A stretch of DNA of 64,000 bases from NCBI RefSeq assembly GCF_000684975.1, contig NZ_BAXZ01000019.1, forward strand, positions 1 through 64,000, in the 5' to 3' direction. The DNA comes from Paraburkholderia acidipaludis NBRC 101816 (GTDB lineage: Bacteria > Pseudomonadota > Gammaproteobacteria > Burkholderiales > Burkholderiaceae). The translations under genes and the position numbers were made by a program. Below are positions 41,463-50,974 of the stretch, one piece after another. The stretch's first letter is position 1; each line of letters begins with the position of its first letter. The notes under the pieces were generated by a model. It worked only from the letters and a program-made list of their open reading frames with translations. It searched no databases and had not been told where the DNA came from.

Positions 41463-44400
41463 TCACTCCGCGGCCCCCGCAGGCCGCGCCCCGCGGTTTT
41501 CCCACCACACCCGTAGCCGGTCCATATACAGATAAACGACCGGCGTCGTATAGAGCGTGAGCATCTGGCTCACGATCAATCCGCCCACGATCGAAATGCC
41601 GAGCGGCGCGCGCAGCTCCGCGCCTTCGCCCGTGCCGAACGCCAGCGGCAATGCGCCAAGCAGTGCCGCGCACGTCGTCATCATGATCGGCCGAAAGCGC
41701 AGGAGACACGCCTGATGGATCGCGTCGCGCGAGCTCAGGCCCTCGCGCGACGCCTCGATGGCGAAGTCCACCATCATGATCGCGTTCTTCTTCACGATGC
41801 CGATCAGCAGGATCACGCCGATCAACGCGATGATGCTGAACTCCGTCTTGAACAGCAGCAGCGCGAGCAGCGCGCCCACGCCGGCCGAAGGCAGCGTGGA
41901 GAGGATCGTGAGCGGATGGATATAGCTCTCGTAAAGGATGCCGAGCACGATATACACGGCGGCCAGCGCCGCGAGAATCAGGATCGGCTGGTTGTCGAGG
42001 GACTGCTGGAACGCCTGCGCCGTGCCCTGGAAGCTGCCGTGGATCGTGGCGGGCATGCCGATCTCGCCCATCGTGTCGTAGATGGCCGCGGTGGCGTCCG
42101 AAAGCGACTTGCCGGGCGGCAGGTTGAACGAGATCGTCGAAGCGACGAACTGGCTCTGGTGATTGACCGAGAGTGGCGTCGTGCCGGGCCCGAACGAGGC
42201 GATGGCCGAAAGCGGAATCATCGTCTCCTGCGCCGTGGAAACCGCCGCGCCCGCCGAGGCGCTCGACTTGCCGCTGGCCGCGAGCGAGTTGATCGCAAGG
42301 TTGCGCGCCGAGTCGGCCGCGATGGCCGCCGCGCTCGCCGCCGTGGCCGCGGCGGTGCCGCCTGCGGCCGAGCCGCTCGTGCCCGTGGACGGCCCGCTTA
42401 CGGTGCCGGCCGTCGCATTGGTGCTCTGCGAACCGCTGGCGGGTCCACCCGCCGTGCTCACCCAGATCTGGTCGAGCATCTCCGGGCTTTGCCAGTATTG
42501 CGGCGCGACTTCCATCACGACGTGATACTGGTTGAGCGGGTTGTAGATCGTCGAAACCTGGCGCTGGCCGAAGGCGTCGTAGAGCGTGTTGTCGATCTGC
42601 GAGGGCGTGATGTTCAGGCGCGCGGCGCTTGCGCGGTCGATCGTGACCATCGATTCGAGGCCGCCTTGCTGCTGGTCCGAGTTCACGTCGGCCAGTTCGG
42701 GGCGCGACTGCAGCGCTTCGGTGAGTTTCGGCCCCCACTTGTAGAGGTCCGCCGTGTTGTCGGCGAGCAGCGTGAACTGGTATTGCGCGTTCGACTGCCG
42801 GCCGCCCACGCGGATGTCCTGCACGGCCTGCAGAAAGGTGCGCGCACCCGCCACGTTCGAAAGCGGGCCGCGCAACTGGGCGATCACCTCGTCGGCGGAG
42901 AGCTTGCGTTCGCTCTTCGGCTTGAGCGAGACGAACATGAAGCCCGAGTTGGTCGCCCGTCCGCCGGAAAAGCCCGCGACCGAATCGACGGCGGGATTCG
43001 CCTGCACGATGCGCATCATTTCCGCGAACTTGACCTTCATCGCCTGGAACGAAGTGGCCTGGTCGGCGACGATGCCGCCCGTGAGCCGCCCGGTGTCCTG
43101 CTGCGGGAAGAAGCCCTTGGGTACGACCACGTAGAGTGCGACGTTCAGCGCAATCGTCGCGATGAGCGTGAGCAGCACGAAGCGCGGATGCGCGAGCGCC
43201 CAGCCGAGCGTGCGCTCGTAGCCGCGCTGCAGGGTCATGAAGCCGCGTTCGAGCCACTGCGCGAAGCGGCCCTCGGCCGCTTTCTCGTGCGGCTCGTCGA
43301 GCAGGCGCGAGCACATCATCGGCGTGAGCGTGAGCGAGACCACGAGCGACACCGCAATGGCGAGCGAGAGCGTGAGCGCGAACTCGCGAAAGAGGCGCCC
43401 GACAATGCCGCCCATCAGCAGAATGGGCAGGAACACGGCGACGAGCGAGATGCTGATCGAGAGCACGGTGAAGCCCACTTCGCGCGCGCCGAGCAGCGCC
43501 GCCTGCCGGCGCGGCACGCCGTTCTCGATGTGGCGCGAGATGTTTTCGAGCACGACGATGGCGTCGTCCACCACGAAGCCTGTCGCGATGGTGAGCGCCA
43601 TCAGCGAGAGGTTGTCGAGCGAGAAGCCCATCAGGTACATCGCGCCGAAGGTGCCGATGATCGAGATCGGCACCGCGACGCTCGGAATGAGCGTCGCGCG
43701 CCAGTTGCGCAGGAACAGGAACACCACCATGACGACCAGCGCCACGGCGATCATGAGCGTGTGCTCCGTGTCCTTGAGCGACGCGCGGATCGTGACCGAG
43801 CGGTCCGAGGTGGGAATCACGTCGACGTTCGCGGGCAGCGAGGCCCTCAACTGCGGCAGCATCGCGATCACGCGGTCCACGGTCTCGATGATGTTCGCGC
43901 CGGGCTGGCGGTACAGGATCACGAGCACCGAGCGCTTGCCGTTGGCGCGGCCGATGTTGCGCAGGTCTTCCACCGAATCGACCACTTCGCCCAGGTCCGA
44001 GAGCTTCACGCCCGCGCCGTTGCGGTAGGCGATCACGAGATCCTTGTACTGGCTCGCCTTGCTCGCCTGGTCGTTGGTGTAGAGCTGGAAGCGCTGCGGG
44101 CCGAACTCGATGTCGCCCTTCGGGCTGTTCGCATTGGCCGAGGCGAGCGCCGCGCGCACGTCTTCGAGCCCGATGCCGTAGTGAAAGAGCGCGTGCGGTT
44201 CGAGCTCGATGCGCACGGCCGGGTTGGCCGAGCCGCTCACGTCCACTTCGCCTATGCCGTCCACCTGCGAGAGCGACTGCTGCAGGACGGTCGCCGCGGA
44301 ATCGTAGAGCTGGCCCGCCGTGAGCGTGGGCGAGGTGAGCGCGAGGATCAGGATCGGCGCGTCGGCGGGGTTGACCTTGTGGTAGGTCGGGTTCGAGCGC

Positions 44401-44768
44401 AGGCTCGCGGGCAGGTCGGCGCGCGCCGCGTTGATGGCGGCCTGCACGTCGCGCGCGGCGCCGTCGATGTCACGGTTCAGGCCGAACTGCAGCGTGATGC
44501 GCGTGCTGCCCACCGAGCTTTGGGAGGTCATCTCGGTGACGTCGGCGATGCTGCCGAGGTGGCGTTCGAGCGGGCTCGCCACGCTCGTCGCCACGGTCTC
44601 GGGGCTCGCGCCGGGCAGCGTGGCCTGCACGGAGAGGGTGGGGAAATCCACCTGCGGCAGCGGCGCGACGGGCAGCTTCGTGAAGGCGAATACGCCGGCG
44701 AGCGCGATGCCGAGCGCGAGCAGCGTGGTCGCAACGGGGCGGGCGATGAACGGGCGGGACAGGTTCAT
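41463..44768 (-). CDS. mdtC: RND multidrug efflux transporter MdtC
   Basis: A 1101-residue inner-membrane proton-driven efflux pump of the MdtBC heteromer class. It starts MNLSRPFIARPVATTLLALG and has 12 predicted membrane segments, the transmembrane proton-relay area (GFVVDDAIVVLENISRH, PILLMGGIVGRLFREFALTL) and FRPIMMTTCAALLGALPLAF near the C terminus. It is about 75 residues longer than usual (E. coli MdtC is 1025). The extra part is an Ala/Ser/Thr/Gly low-complexity block at about residues 770-846 in the second periplasmic loop. It is last in the operon mdtA-mdtB-mdtC, 4 bp after mdtB. Confidence 0.93.
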   Translation of the reverse strand: MNLSRPFIARPVATTLLALGIALAGVFAFTKLPVAPLPQVDFPTLSVQATLPGASPETVATSVASPLERHLGSIADVTEMTSQSSVGSTRITLQFGLNRDIDGAARDVQAAINAARADLPASLRSNPTYHKVNPADAPILILALTSPTLTAGQLYDSAATVLQQSLSQVDGIGEVDVSGSANPAVRIELEPHALFHYGIGLEDVRAALASANANSPKGDIEFGPQRFQLYTNDQASKASQYKDLVIAYRNGAGVKLSDLGEVVDSVEDLRNIGRANGKRSVLVILYRQPGANIIETVDRVIAMLPQLRASLPANVDVIPTSDRSVTIRASLKDTEHTLMIAVALVVMVVFLFLRNWRATLIPSVAVPISIIGTFGAMYLMGFSLDNLSLMALTIATGFVVDDAIVVLENISRHIENGVPRRQAALLGAREVGFTVLSISISLVAVFLPILLMGGIVGRLFREFALTLSLAIAVSLVVSLTLTPMMCSRLLDEPHEKAAEGRFAQWLERGFMTLQRGYERTLGWALAHPRFVLLTLIATIALNVALYVVVPKGFFPQQDTGRLTGGIVADQATSFQAMKVKFAEMMRIVQANPAVDSVAGFSGGRATNSGFMFVSLKPKSERKLSADEVIAQLRGPLSNVAGARTFLQAVQDIRVGGRQSNAQYQFTLLADNTADLYKWGPKLTEALQSRPELADVNSDQQQGGLESMVTIDRASAARLNITPSQIDNTLYDAFGQRQVSTIYNPLNQYHVVMEVAPQYWQSPEMLDQIWVSTAGGPASGSQSTNATAGTVSGPSTGTSGSAAGGTAAATAASAAAIAADSARNLAINSLAASGKSSASAGAAVSTAQETMIPLSAIASFGPGTTPLSVNHQSQFVASTISFNLPPGKSLSDATAAIYDTMGEIGMPATIHGSFQGTAQAFQQSLDNQPILILAALAAVYIVLGILYESYIHPLTILSTLPSAGVGALLALLLFKTEFSIIALIGVILLIGIVKKNAIMMVDFAIEASREGLSSRDAIHQACLLRFRPIMMTTCAALLGALPLAFGTGEGAELRAPLGISIVGGLIVSQMLTLYTTPVVYLYMDRLRVWWENRGARPAGAAE

Positions 44769-44772
44769 CGCG

Positions 44773-47700
44773 TCATGGTTCCAAAGACGACGCTGGCGTG
44801 GAAGGCGAGCCGCCGAAGCGCTTTCTCATGCGCTGCGCGAGCGAGTCGAACGCGAGATAGATCACGGGCGTCGTGAAGAGCGTGAGCGCCTGGCTCACGA
44901 TCAGGCCGCCCGCAATGGCGATGCCGAGCGGCCGGCGCAACTCGCTGCCGGCGCCGCTGCCCAGGATGAGCGGCACGGCGCCAAGCAGGGCCGCCATGGT
45001 CGTCATCATGATCGGGCGGAAACGCAGCAGGCACGCCTGATAGATCGCCTCGCGCGGCGGCTTGCCTTCCTGGCGCTCGGCTTCCAGCGCGAAGTCGATC
45101 ATCATGATCGCGTTCTTCTTCACGATGCCGATCAGCAGCACGATGCCGATAATGCCGATGATGTCGAGATCGTGGCCCGTCATGATCAGCGCGAGCAGCG
45201 CGCCGATGCCGGCCGAGGGCAGCGTCGAGAGAATCGTGACGGGATGCACGAAGCTCTCGTAGAGCACGCCCAGCACGATGTACATCGTCACGATGGCCGC
45301 GAGGATCAGGAACAGCTCGTTCGAGAGCGAGGCCTGAAAGGCGAGCGCCGCGCCCTGGAAGCGCGTCTGGAACGAGCCGGGCAGCCCGATGTCGCCCTCG
45401 GCCTGCTGGATCGCCTTCACGGCCGCGCCGAGCGAGGCGCCGGGCGCGAGGTTGAACGAGATCGTGGTGGCCGGGAACTGCGAAAGATGCGTGACGAGCA
45501 GCGGCGCCGGGCGCTCGTGGAAACTCGCGACGGCCGAGAGCGGCACTTGCCCCGTCGTCGAGGTCGAGGAGGGCAGGTAGATCGCGTTGAGCGCGTCGGT
45601 GTAGCGCTGTAGCTGCGGCTCGGCTTCGAGGATCACGCGGTACTGGTTCGACTGCGTGAAGATCGTGGAGATGATGCGCTGGCCGAACGCGTCGTAGAGC
45701 GCGTTATCCACCGTTGCGGGCGTGATGCCGTAGCGCGACGCGCTCGCGCGGTCGATTTCGACGTACACCGACTGGCCTTCGTCCTGCAGGTCCGTCGCGA
45801 CGTCGGCCAGCTCGGGCAACTGTTCCAGCCGGTTCGTGAGCTTCGGCACCCAGGTCGTGAAGTCCTCGATGTTCGGCGTGGTGAGCAGGAATTGATACTG
45901 CGTCGGGCTCACCGTCGAGTCGATCGTGAGGTCTTGCACGGGTTGCATGTTCAGCGTGGCGCCGGGGAGATGCGCGACGCTTTTCTGCAAGTCGCGGATG
46001 ATCTCGCTCGCGGTCTCGCTGCGGTCGTCGCGCGGCTTCAGGTTGATCAGCATGCGGCCACTGTTGAGCGTGATGTTCGTACCGTCCACGCCGATGAACG
46101 AGGTGAGGCTTTCCACGTTGTCGTTCTTCAGGATTTCGGCGGCGAGCGCTTGCTGGCGCTCGGCCATCGAGGCATACGAAACCGACTGCGGGGCCTGGGT
46201 GATCGCCTGGATCACGCCCGTGTCCTGCACGGGAAAGAAGCCCTTGGGCACCACTACGTAGAGCACGCCGGTGAGAACGAACGTGATGGCGAACACGATG
46301 AGCGTGAGGCGCCGGCGCGCCAGCACCCATTCGAGCGCCACCCCGTAGCGGCCGATCACGGCTTCGAAGAACGCATGCACGCGCGCCTCGAAGCGGCGGC
46401 TTTCGGCGGGCGTCGGGTTTGGCATGGAGCGCAGCATCTTCGCGCACATCATGGGCACGAGCGTGAGCGAGACCACGGCCGAGATCACGATGGTCACCGC
46501 GAGCGTGATGGCGAACTCGTGGAAGAGGCGGCCCACCACGTCGCCCATGAAGAGGAGCGGGATCAGCACCGCGATCAGCGAGACCGTGAGCGAGATAATC
46601 GTGAAGCCGATCTGCTTCGAACCCTTCAAGGCCGCTTCGAGCGGCGTCCGGCCTGCCTCCACGTAGCGCGAGATGTTCTCGATCATCACGATCGCGTCGT
46701 CCACCACGAAGCCCGTGGCGATGGTGAGCGCCATCAGCGAGAGGTTGTCGAGCGAGAAGCCGCACAGGTACATCACCGCGAGCGTGCCGATCAGCGAAAG
46801 CGGCACCGAAAGGCTCGGGATCACCGTGGCATAGAGGTTGCCGAGGAACAGGTACATCACGAGCACGACGAGCACGACCGACATCAGCAGTTCGAACTGC
46901 ACGTCGCGCACCGAGGCGCGGATCGTCGTCGTGCGGTCGGTGACGATCTGCACGTCGAGCGCCTGGGGCAGCGACTCCTGCAGCTGCGGCAGGATCGCCT
47001 TGATGCTGTCCACCACCTGGATCACGTTCGCGCCCGGCTGGCGCTGCACGTTCAGGATGATCGCGGGCACGCCGTCCACCCACGCGCCGAGCTTCGTGTT
47101 CTCGGCGCCTTCCACGATGGTCGCGACGTCGGTGAGCATCACGGGGCGGCCGTTGCGGTAGGCCACCACGGCGCTTTTGTAGGCGTTCGCGTCGGTGAGC
47201 TGGTCGTTCGCGTTGATCGTATAGGCGCGCGTGGGGCCGTCGAAGTTACCCTTCGGCGTGTTGACGTTCAGGTTCGAGAGGGTCGTGCGCAGGTCGTCCA
47301 GATTCAGGCCGTAGGCGGCGAGCGCGCGCGGGTTGGCCTGAATGCGGATGGCCGGCCGCTGGCCGCCCGTGATGCTCACGAGGCCCACGCCCGCCACTTG
47401 CGAGATCTTCTGGGCGAGGCGCGTGTCGGCGAGGTCCTGGATCTGCGTGAGCGGCAGCGTTTTCGAGGTGATGGCGAGCGTGAGGATCGGCGCGTCGGCG
47501 GGATTGACCTTCGCGTAGATGGGCGGCGCGGGCAGGTCGGAGGGCAGCAGGTTGCCGGCCGCGTTGATGGCGGCCTGGACTTCCTGCTCGGCCACGTCGA
47601 GCGGCAGGTCGAGGCTGAACTGCAGCGTGATGACCGAGGAGCCCGCCGAGCTTTGCGACGACATCTGGTTGAGCGACGGCATCTGGCCGAACTGCCGCTC

Positions 47701-47901
47701 GAGCGGCGCGGTGACCGACGAGGTCATCACGTCCGGGCTCGCGCCCGGATAGAAGGTCTGTACCTGGATGGTCGGATAGTCGACTTCGGGCAGGGCGGAG
47801 AGCGGCAGGAAACGCAGCGCGACGAGGCCGACCAGCATGATCGCCGCCATGAAGAGCGCGGTGCCGACCGGACGCAGAATGAAGACGCGGGACGGATTCA
47901 T
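44773..47901 (-). CDS. mdtB: RND multidrug efflux transporter MdtB
   Basis: A 1042-residue RND pump subunit of usual length (E. coli MdtB is 1040). It starts MNPSRVFILRPVGTALFMAA. It has the conserved proton-relay segment GFVVDDAIVMIENISRYVEA, PLLFMGDVVGRLFHEFAITL, and FRPIMMTTMAALLGAVPLIL near the C terminus. It works with MdtC and the adaptor MdtA to export drugs or other small molecules across the envelope. It is 6 bp downstream of mdtA. Pseudomonas homologues are called MuxB. Confidence 0.95.
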   Translation of the reverse strand: MNPSRVFILRPVGTALFMAAIMLVGLVALRFLPLSALPEVDYPTIQVQTFYPGASPDVMTSSVTAPLERQFGQMPSLNQMSSQSSAGSSVITLQFSLDLPLDVAEQEVQAAINAAGNLLPSDLPAPPIYAKVNPADAPILTLAITSKTLPLTQIQDLADTRLAQKISQVAGVGLVSITGGQRPAIRIQANPRALAAYGLNLDDLRTTLSNLNVNTPKGNFDGPTRAYTINANDQLTDANAYKSAVVAYRNGRPVMLTDVATIVEGAENTKLGAWVDGVPAIILNVQRQPGANVIQVVDSIKAILPQLQESLPQALDVQIVTDRTTTIRASVRDVQFELLMSVVLVVLVMYLFLGNLYATVIPSLSVPLSLIGTLAVMYLCGFSLDNLSLMALTIATGFVVDDAIVMIENISRYVEAGRTPLEAALKGSKQIGFTIISLTVSLIAVLIPLLFMGDVVGRLFHEFAITLAVTIVISAVVSLTLVPMMCAKMLRSMPNPTPAESRRFEARVHAFFEAVIGRYGVALEWVLARRRLTLIVFAITFVLTGVLYVVVPKGFFPVQDTGVIQAITQAPQSVSYASMAERQQALAAEILKNDNVESLTSFIGVDGTNITLNSGRMLINLKPRDDRSETASEIIRDLQKSVAHLPGATLNMQPVQDLTIDSTVSPTQYQFLLTTPNIEDFTTWVPKLTNRLEQLPELADVATDLQDEGQSVYVEIDRASASRYGITPATVDNALYDAFGQRIISTIFTQSNQYRVILEAEPQLQRYTDALNAIYLPSSTSTTGQVPLSAVASFHERPAPLLVTHLSQFPATTISFNLAPGASLGAAVKAIQQAEGDIGLPGSFQTRFQGAALAFQASLSNELFLILAAIVTMYIVLGVLYESFVHPVTILSTLPSAGIGALLALIMTGHDLDIIGIIGIVLLIGIVKKNAIMMIDFALEAERQEGKPPREAIYQACLLRFRPIMMTTMAALLGAVPLILGSGAGSELRRPLGIAIAGGLIVSQALTLFTTPVIYLAFDSLAQRMRKRFGGSPSTPASSLEP

Positions 47902-47907
47902 GCGGGC

Positions 47908-49245
47908 TTACTGGCCTTCCGGCTGCGAAGCATGCCGGTGGTGGCGATGCGCGCCGGAGGCGGCCCATGGGGCAGAGGCTCCCTTGGCGCCCGAGGCATG
48001 CCTTGAGTGTTCGGCGGGGATCGTGATCTTCGCGCCTTCGCGCAGGCGGTCCGAACCGTCCGTCACGACGCGCTCGCCCGCTTCGAGCCCGGAAGCGATG
48101 CTCGTGCGCTCGCCGTCCACGGGGCCGACCTTCACGAGCCGCACGGTGACGGTGTTGTCGGGCTTCGCCACGTACACGTACTGCCCCTGCGAGCCGTTGA
48201 GCACGGCGGCGGTCGGCACGATCACCGCGTTGCGGATCGTGTCGACGGTGAGGCGCGCGTTGACGAACTGGTTGGGGAACAGCATCTGGTCCGGGTTGGC
48301 GAAATTTGCGCGCAGCTTGACCGTGCCCGTGGTGGTATCGATCTGGTTGTCGAGGGTCGCGAGCTGGCCGTTTTCCAGCGGCGTCGTGTTGCTGCGGTCG
48401 TACGCGGCGACCGGCAATTTCGCGCCCGTGCGCATCTGCCTGAGGATGACCGGCAGGTCGCTTTCGGAGGCCGTGAAGATCACGCTGATAGGCTGCAACT
48501 GCGTGAGCACGACGATGCCGTTAGTGTCGCCCGGCGTCACGTAGTTGCCCGGGTCGACCTGGCGCAGGCCGACGCGGCCGGAGACCGGCGCCGTGATGCG
48601 CGCGTAGGTGAGGTCGAGCTTGTAGGTGTCGACATTGGCCTGATCCGACTTGACCGTCCCTTCGTACTGCTTGACGAGCGAGGCTTGCGTGTCCACCTGC
48701 TGGCTCGCGATCGAGTCCTGCGCGAGCAGCGTCTGGTAGCGCTTGAGGTCGAGCCGCGCCGTGGCGAGCAGCGCCTGATCGCGCACGAGCTGGCCTTCGG
48801 CGTTCTCCAGCGAGATCTGCCAGGGGCGGGGATCGATCTGCGCGAGCACGTCGCCCGCTTTCACCATCTGGCCTTCCTGGAAATTCACGCTTTGCAGCGT
48901 GCCCGAGAGCTGCGTGCGCACCGTGACGTCGGCAAGCGGCGTGACCGTGCCGAGCGCCGTGACGACGACGGGCATGTCGCCGTTCGCGGCGGTCGCCACG
49001 GTGACGGGCTGCGGCAAATTTGCCATCGCACCGGGGCCGCCGTGGCGCATATGTCCGCCGCGCGCCGGCTCTGTGGCGACGCTTGCAGGCGCCTTGTTCC
49101 ACGGTTGCCAGCGCAACAGCACGATGCCCGCGACAATCAGCACGGCGGCGAGCGCGGCCAGCTTGCCGCGCGAGCGGGGCGGCCGCGGCGATGCTTCCGG
49201 AAGGGACGTTTCCAGCGGCTTTTCTTGTTGATCCATCTGATCCAT
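47908..49245 (-). CDS. mdtA: RND efflux periplasmic adaptor MdtA
   Basis: A 445-residue membrane-fusion protein. One N-terminal hydrophobic segment (about residues 30-45, LAALAAVLIVAGIVLLRW) anchors it. The beta-barrel, lipoyl (VNFQEGQMVKAGDVLAQIDP) and helical-hairpin regions (about 150-215) are in the normal order, and the membrane-proximal part includes APVSGRVGLRQVDPGNYVTP. The last 45 residues are His/Ala-rich. It is first in the mdtABC operon. No outer-membrane factor of the TolC/OprM type is in the operon, so the pump must borrow one. Confidence 0.93.
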   Translation of the reverse strand: MDQMDQQEKPLETSLPEASPRPPRSRGKLAALAAVLIVAGIVLLRWQPWNKAPASVATEPARGGHMRHGGPGAMANLPQPVTVATAANGDMPVVVTALGTVTPLADVTVRTQLSGTLQSVNFQEGQMVKAGDVLAQIDPRPWQISLENAEGQLVRDQALLATARLDLKRYQTLLAQDSIASQQVDTQASLVKQYEGTVKSDQANVDTYKLDLTYARITAPVSGRVGLRQVDPGNYVTPGDTNGIVVLTQLQPISVIFTASESDLPVILRQMRTGAKLPVAAYDRSNTTPLENGQLATLDNQIDTTTGTVKLRANFANPDQMLFPNQFVNARLTVDTIRNAVIVPTAAVLNGSQGQYVYVAKPDNTVTVRLVKVGPVDGERTSIASGLEAGERVVTDGSDRLREGAKITIPAEHSRHASGAKGASAPWAASGAHRHHRHASQPEGQ

Positions 49246-49627
49246 CGGTCAGGTCGTTTCGGGCTGTCGGGTCGGGCGGCCGGTGCTGCGGGCAGACGTG
49301 CGGATTGCCGACGCTACGCGAAGTTTATGAAAGGAAATTGTCAGGATGTCACTCTAGCAAACGCTGGACGCGCGCGGGAAGCGCGGCGGCCGAAAGGCTG
49401 CGGCGAGCGGTGGCTGGCTGGCGATGCGTGGGTGGCTGGCTGGCGTGGCTGCGCTGCCAAAAATGACACAACGGCCACGATGCTAGTCGGGGCTTCGGAT
49501 AGCGTCCAGCGGCATTTCTTTCAAACCGTTACCGCCGTAACAGGGCTCGCGGCGGACGAGACCGAACGCCGCCTCAAGCCTGTGCGGCCGGCGGAAATAG
49601 GCGTGAGCGGCGGTGGGCCGGGTCTCG
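49246..49627. other. Intergenic region upstream of mdtA with tandem 15-bp repeat
   Basis: 382 bp between mdtA and the IclR gene, both on the minus strand. No gene is supportable. An exact 15-bp direct repeat, GGTGGCTGGCTGGCG, occurs at 49409-49423 and 49431-49445 with a 22-bp period (two helical turns), 164-200 bp upstream of mdtA. It could be a regulator site or chance in GC-rich DNA. Confidence 0.45.
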
Positions 49628-50464
49628 TCAGACGCCGTCGGGCAGGCATACGGTGCCGCCGATTTCGGCGGCGAGCCCCGCGAGGCATTCGCGCAGCAGC
49701 GGCGCGGCATGCGTGACGAGCCATTCGCGCGGGCACTGCTGCGAGGCGCCGCAGCAGTTGATCGCATAGCGCTCGCCATCGGGAGCCACGAAGGCGCCGG
49801 CGATCGCGTTCAGGCCGTCGTGCCAGTCGCCGATCGTCATGGCGTAGCCACGCCCGGCGGTCTCGGCGACGGCCGCGTCGAGGCGGCTGCCGAAGAGGCC
49901 CCAGTCGTTGCCGGCCGCGGCCTGCAGCGCGGCGGTGACCGTGTCGCGTTCGGGCGGGGTGAGGGAAGCGAGCCACGCCCGCCCGACGGCCGTGCGGCTC
50001 ATTTCGATGCGCGAGCCCACGTCGAGCCGCGAGACCAGCACGGCCGAACGCGGGCGGATCGCGTCGATCACGACCATTTCCAGCCGGTCGCGCACGGTCA
50101 GCTGGACGGAAAGCGCCGTGCGCTCGGCAAGGCGTGTGAGATAGGGCCTTGCGCGGGTGCGGATATCGGAGTTGCGCAGGAAGCCGTTGCTCAAGTCCAG
50201 CACGGCCGAAGTCAGCACGAAGCGCTCGCTGTCCGGCAGGCGCACGAGAAAGCCCGTGCTGACCAGCGTGCCCGTCAGGCGTGAGACCGTCGGCTTGGGG
50301 ATGCCGGTGAGGTCGGTCAGCTCGCGGTTGGAAAGCGGGGCGTCGGCGGCGGCAATGCAGCGCAGGACGGCGAGACCGCGCGCGAGCGCCGTCACCTCGT
50401 CGGCCGCACCGTCTTTGTCGCGAAGCGCCTCGGCGCGCACTCGCGGATCGGTTGCGGAAGTCAT
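49628..50464 (-). CDS. IclR-family transcriptional regulator
   Basis: A 278-residue regulator. An N-terminal winged HTH (residues about 25-85, SNRELTDLTGIPKPTVSRLT) precedes the IclR effector domain (about 95-270; RIEMSRTAVGRAWLASL, GLNAIAGAFVAPDGERYAINC). Domains and length are typical. IclR regulators usually control adjacent catabolic genes, but none is next to it: mdtABC is downstream on the same strand, and a non-coding region is upstream. The target and effector cannot be inferred. Confidence 0.92.
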   Translation of the reverse strand: MTSATDPRVRAEALRDKDGAADEVTALARGLAVLRCIAAADAPLSNRELTDLTGIPKPTVSRLTGTLVSTGFLVRLPDSERFVLTSAVLDLSNGFLRNSDIRTRARPYLTRLAERTALSVQLTVRDRLEMVVIDAIRPRSAVLVSRLDVGSRIEMSRTAVGRAWLASLTPPERDTVTAALQAAAGNDWGLFGSRLDAAVAETAGRGYAMTIGDWHDGLNAIAGAFVAPDGERYAINCCGASQQCPREWLVTHAAPLLRECLAGLAAEIGGTVCLPDGV

Positions 50465-50702
50465 CTCAGGTATATTTGCGTTTTTTTGAAACAGTATTTC
50501 AGCGAGTCCCGCGATCGTGGCGGCAGGTGGGGACCATTATCGCGCACTTATTACGCACCGGCGCGGTGCAGCACAAATCGCTCAAGGGATATTAAAAACT
50601 GGCTTAAATAGTCAAACGATTCTTGCGGATGGGCGTTTTATCGAATGGCGTAATCCGGAGAGATTTTGCTTGACTTAGTCAGCGGCTCAGTAAAAAATGG
50701 AA
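50465..50702. other. AT-richer intergenic region upstream of the IclR gene
   Basis: About 240 bp with no supportable gene and a lower GC content than the surroundings. It should contain the IclR promoter (minus strand). A plus-strand TTGACT (50670-50675) and TAAAAA (50691-50696), 15 bp apart, could be a weak promoter for the candidate small RNA that follows. Confidence 0.4.
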
Positions 50703-50896
50703 CCGCATTTCGACAGGACCCCGCGGCACGCGGGTTTTAATGTGTCGCGGCATATGCATTACGCATAACACAGCCAGATCGCAGTCCGGCCCGGAGCGGC
50801 GGCGCGAGTCGAAATACCCTCTCTCAGGTTCTAGCACGGCCCTCGGAATGGCTAGAACTTTTAAAGCGTCACGTTCACACGTGGCGCTTTTTTTTT
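50703..50896 (+). ncRNA. Candidate intergenic small RNA ending in a strong terminator
   Basis: No gene lies on this strand for kilobases downstream, yet the region ends in a complete rho-independent terminator. Before it are ordered hairpins: CCCGCG/CGCGGG (50720-50734) followed by TTTT, TATGC/GCATA (50753-50767) flanked by TGTG/CACA, and GTTCTAGC/GCTAGAAC (50828-50858). The frames here show no protein-like composition. The 5' end is a guess based on a weak upstream promoter. An alternative is an unrecognised terminator cluster. Confidence 0.45.
50863..50896 (+). terminator. Rho-independent terminator (plus strand)
   Basis: A 12-bp stem, AAAGCGTCACGT with ACGTGGCGCTTT (one G-U pair), encloses a 4-base loop TCAC, and nine consecutive T follow at 50888-50896. 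The T run is only on the plus strand, so it terminates plus-strand transcription. It is 79 bp before the end of the siderophore operon, which comes from the other direction. Confidence 0.9.
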
Positions 50897-50974
50897 GATA
50901 TTGGCTCGGCGACGGCAAGGAATAGTCGCGGCTGCTTGCGCCAGTATGAAATGGCGTTTTATGTTGACGTTGCC

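Noticed and set aside
41715..44876. 1053-codon plus-strand open frame antisense to mdtC
   Set aside because: Composition is Arg/His/Asp/Val-rich with no recognisable domains; mdtC on the other strand is unmistakable.
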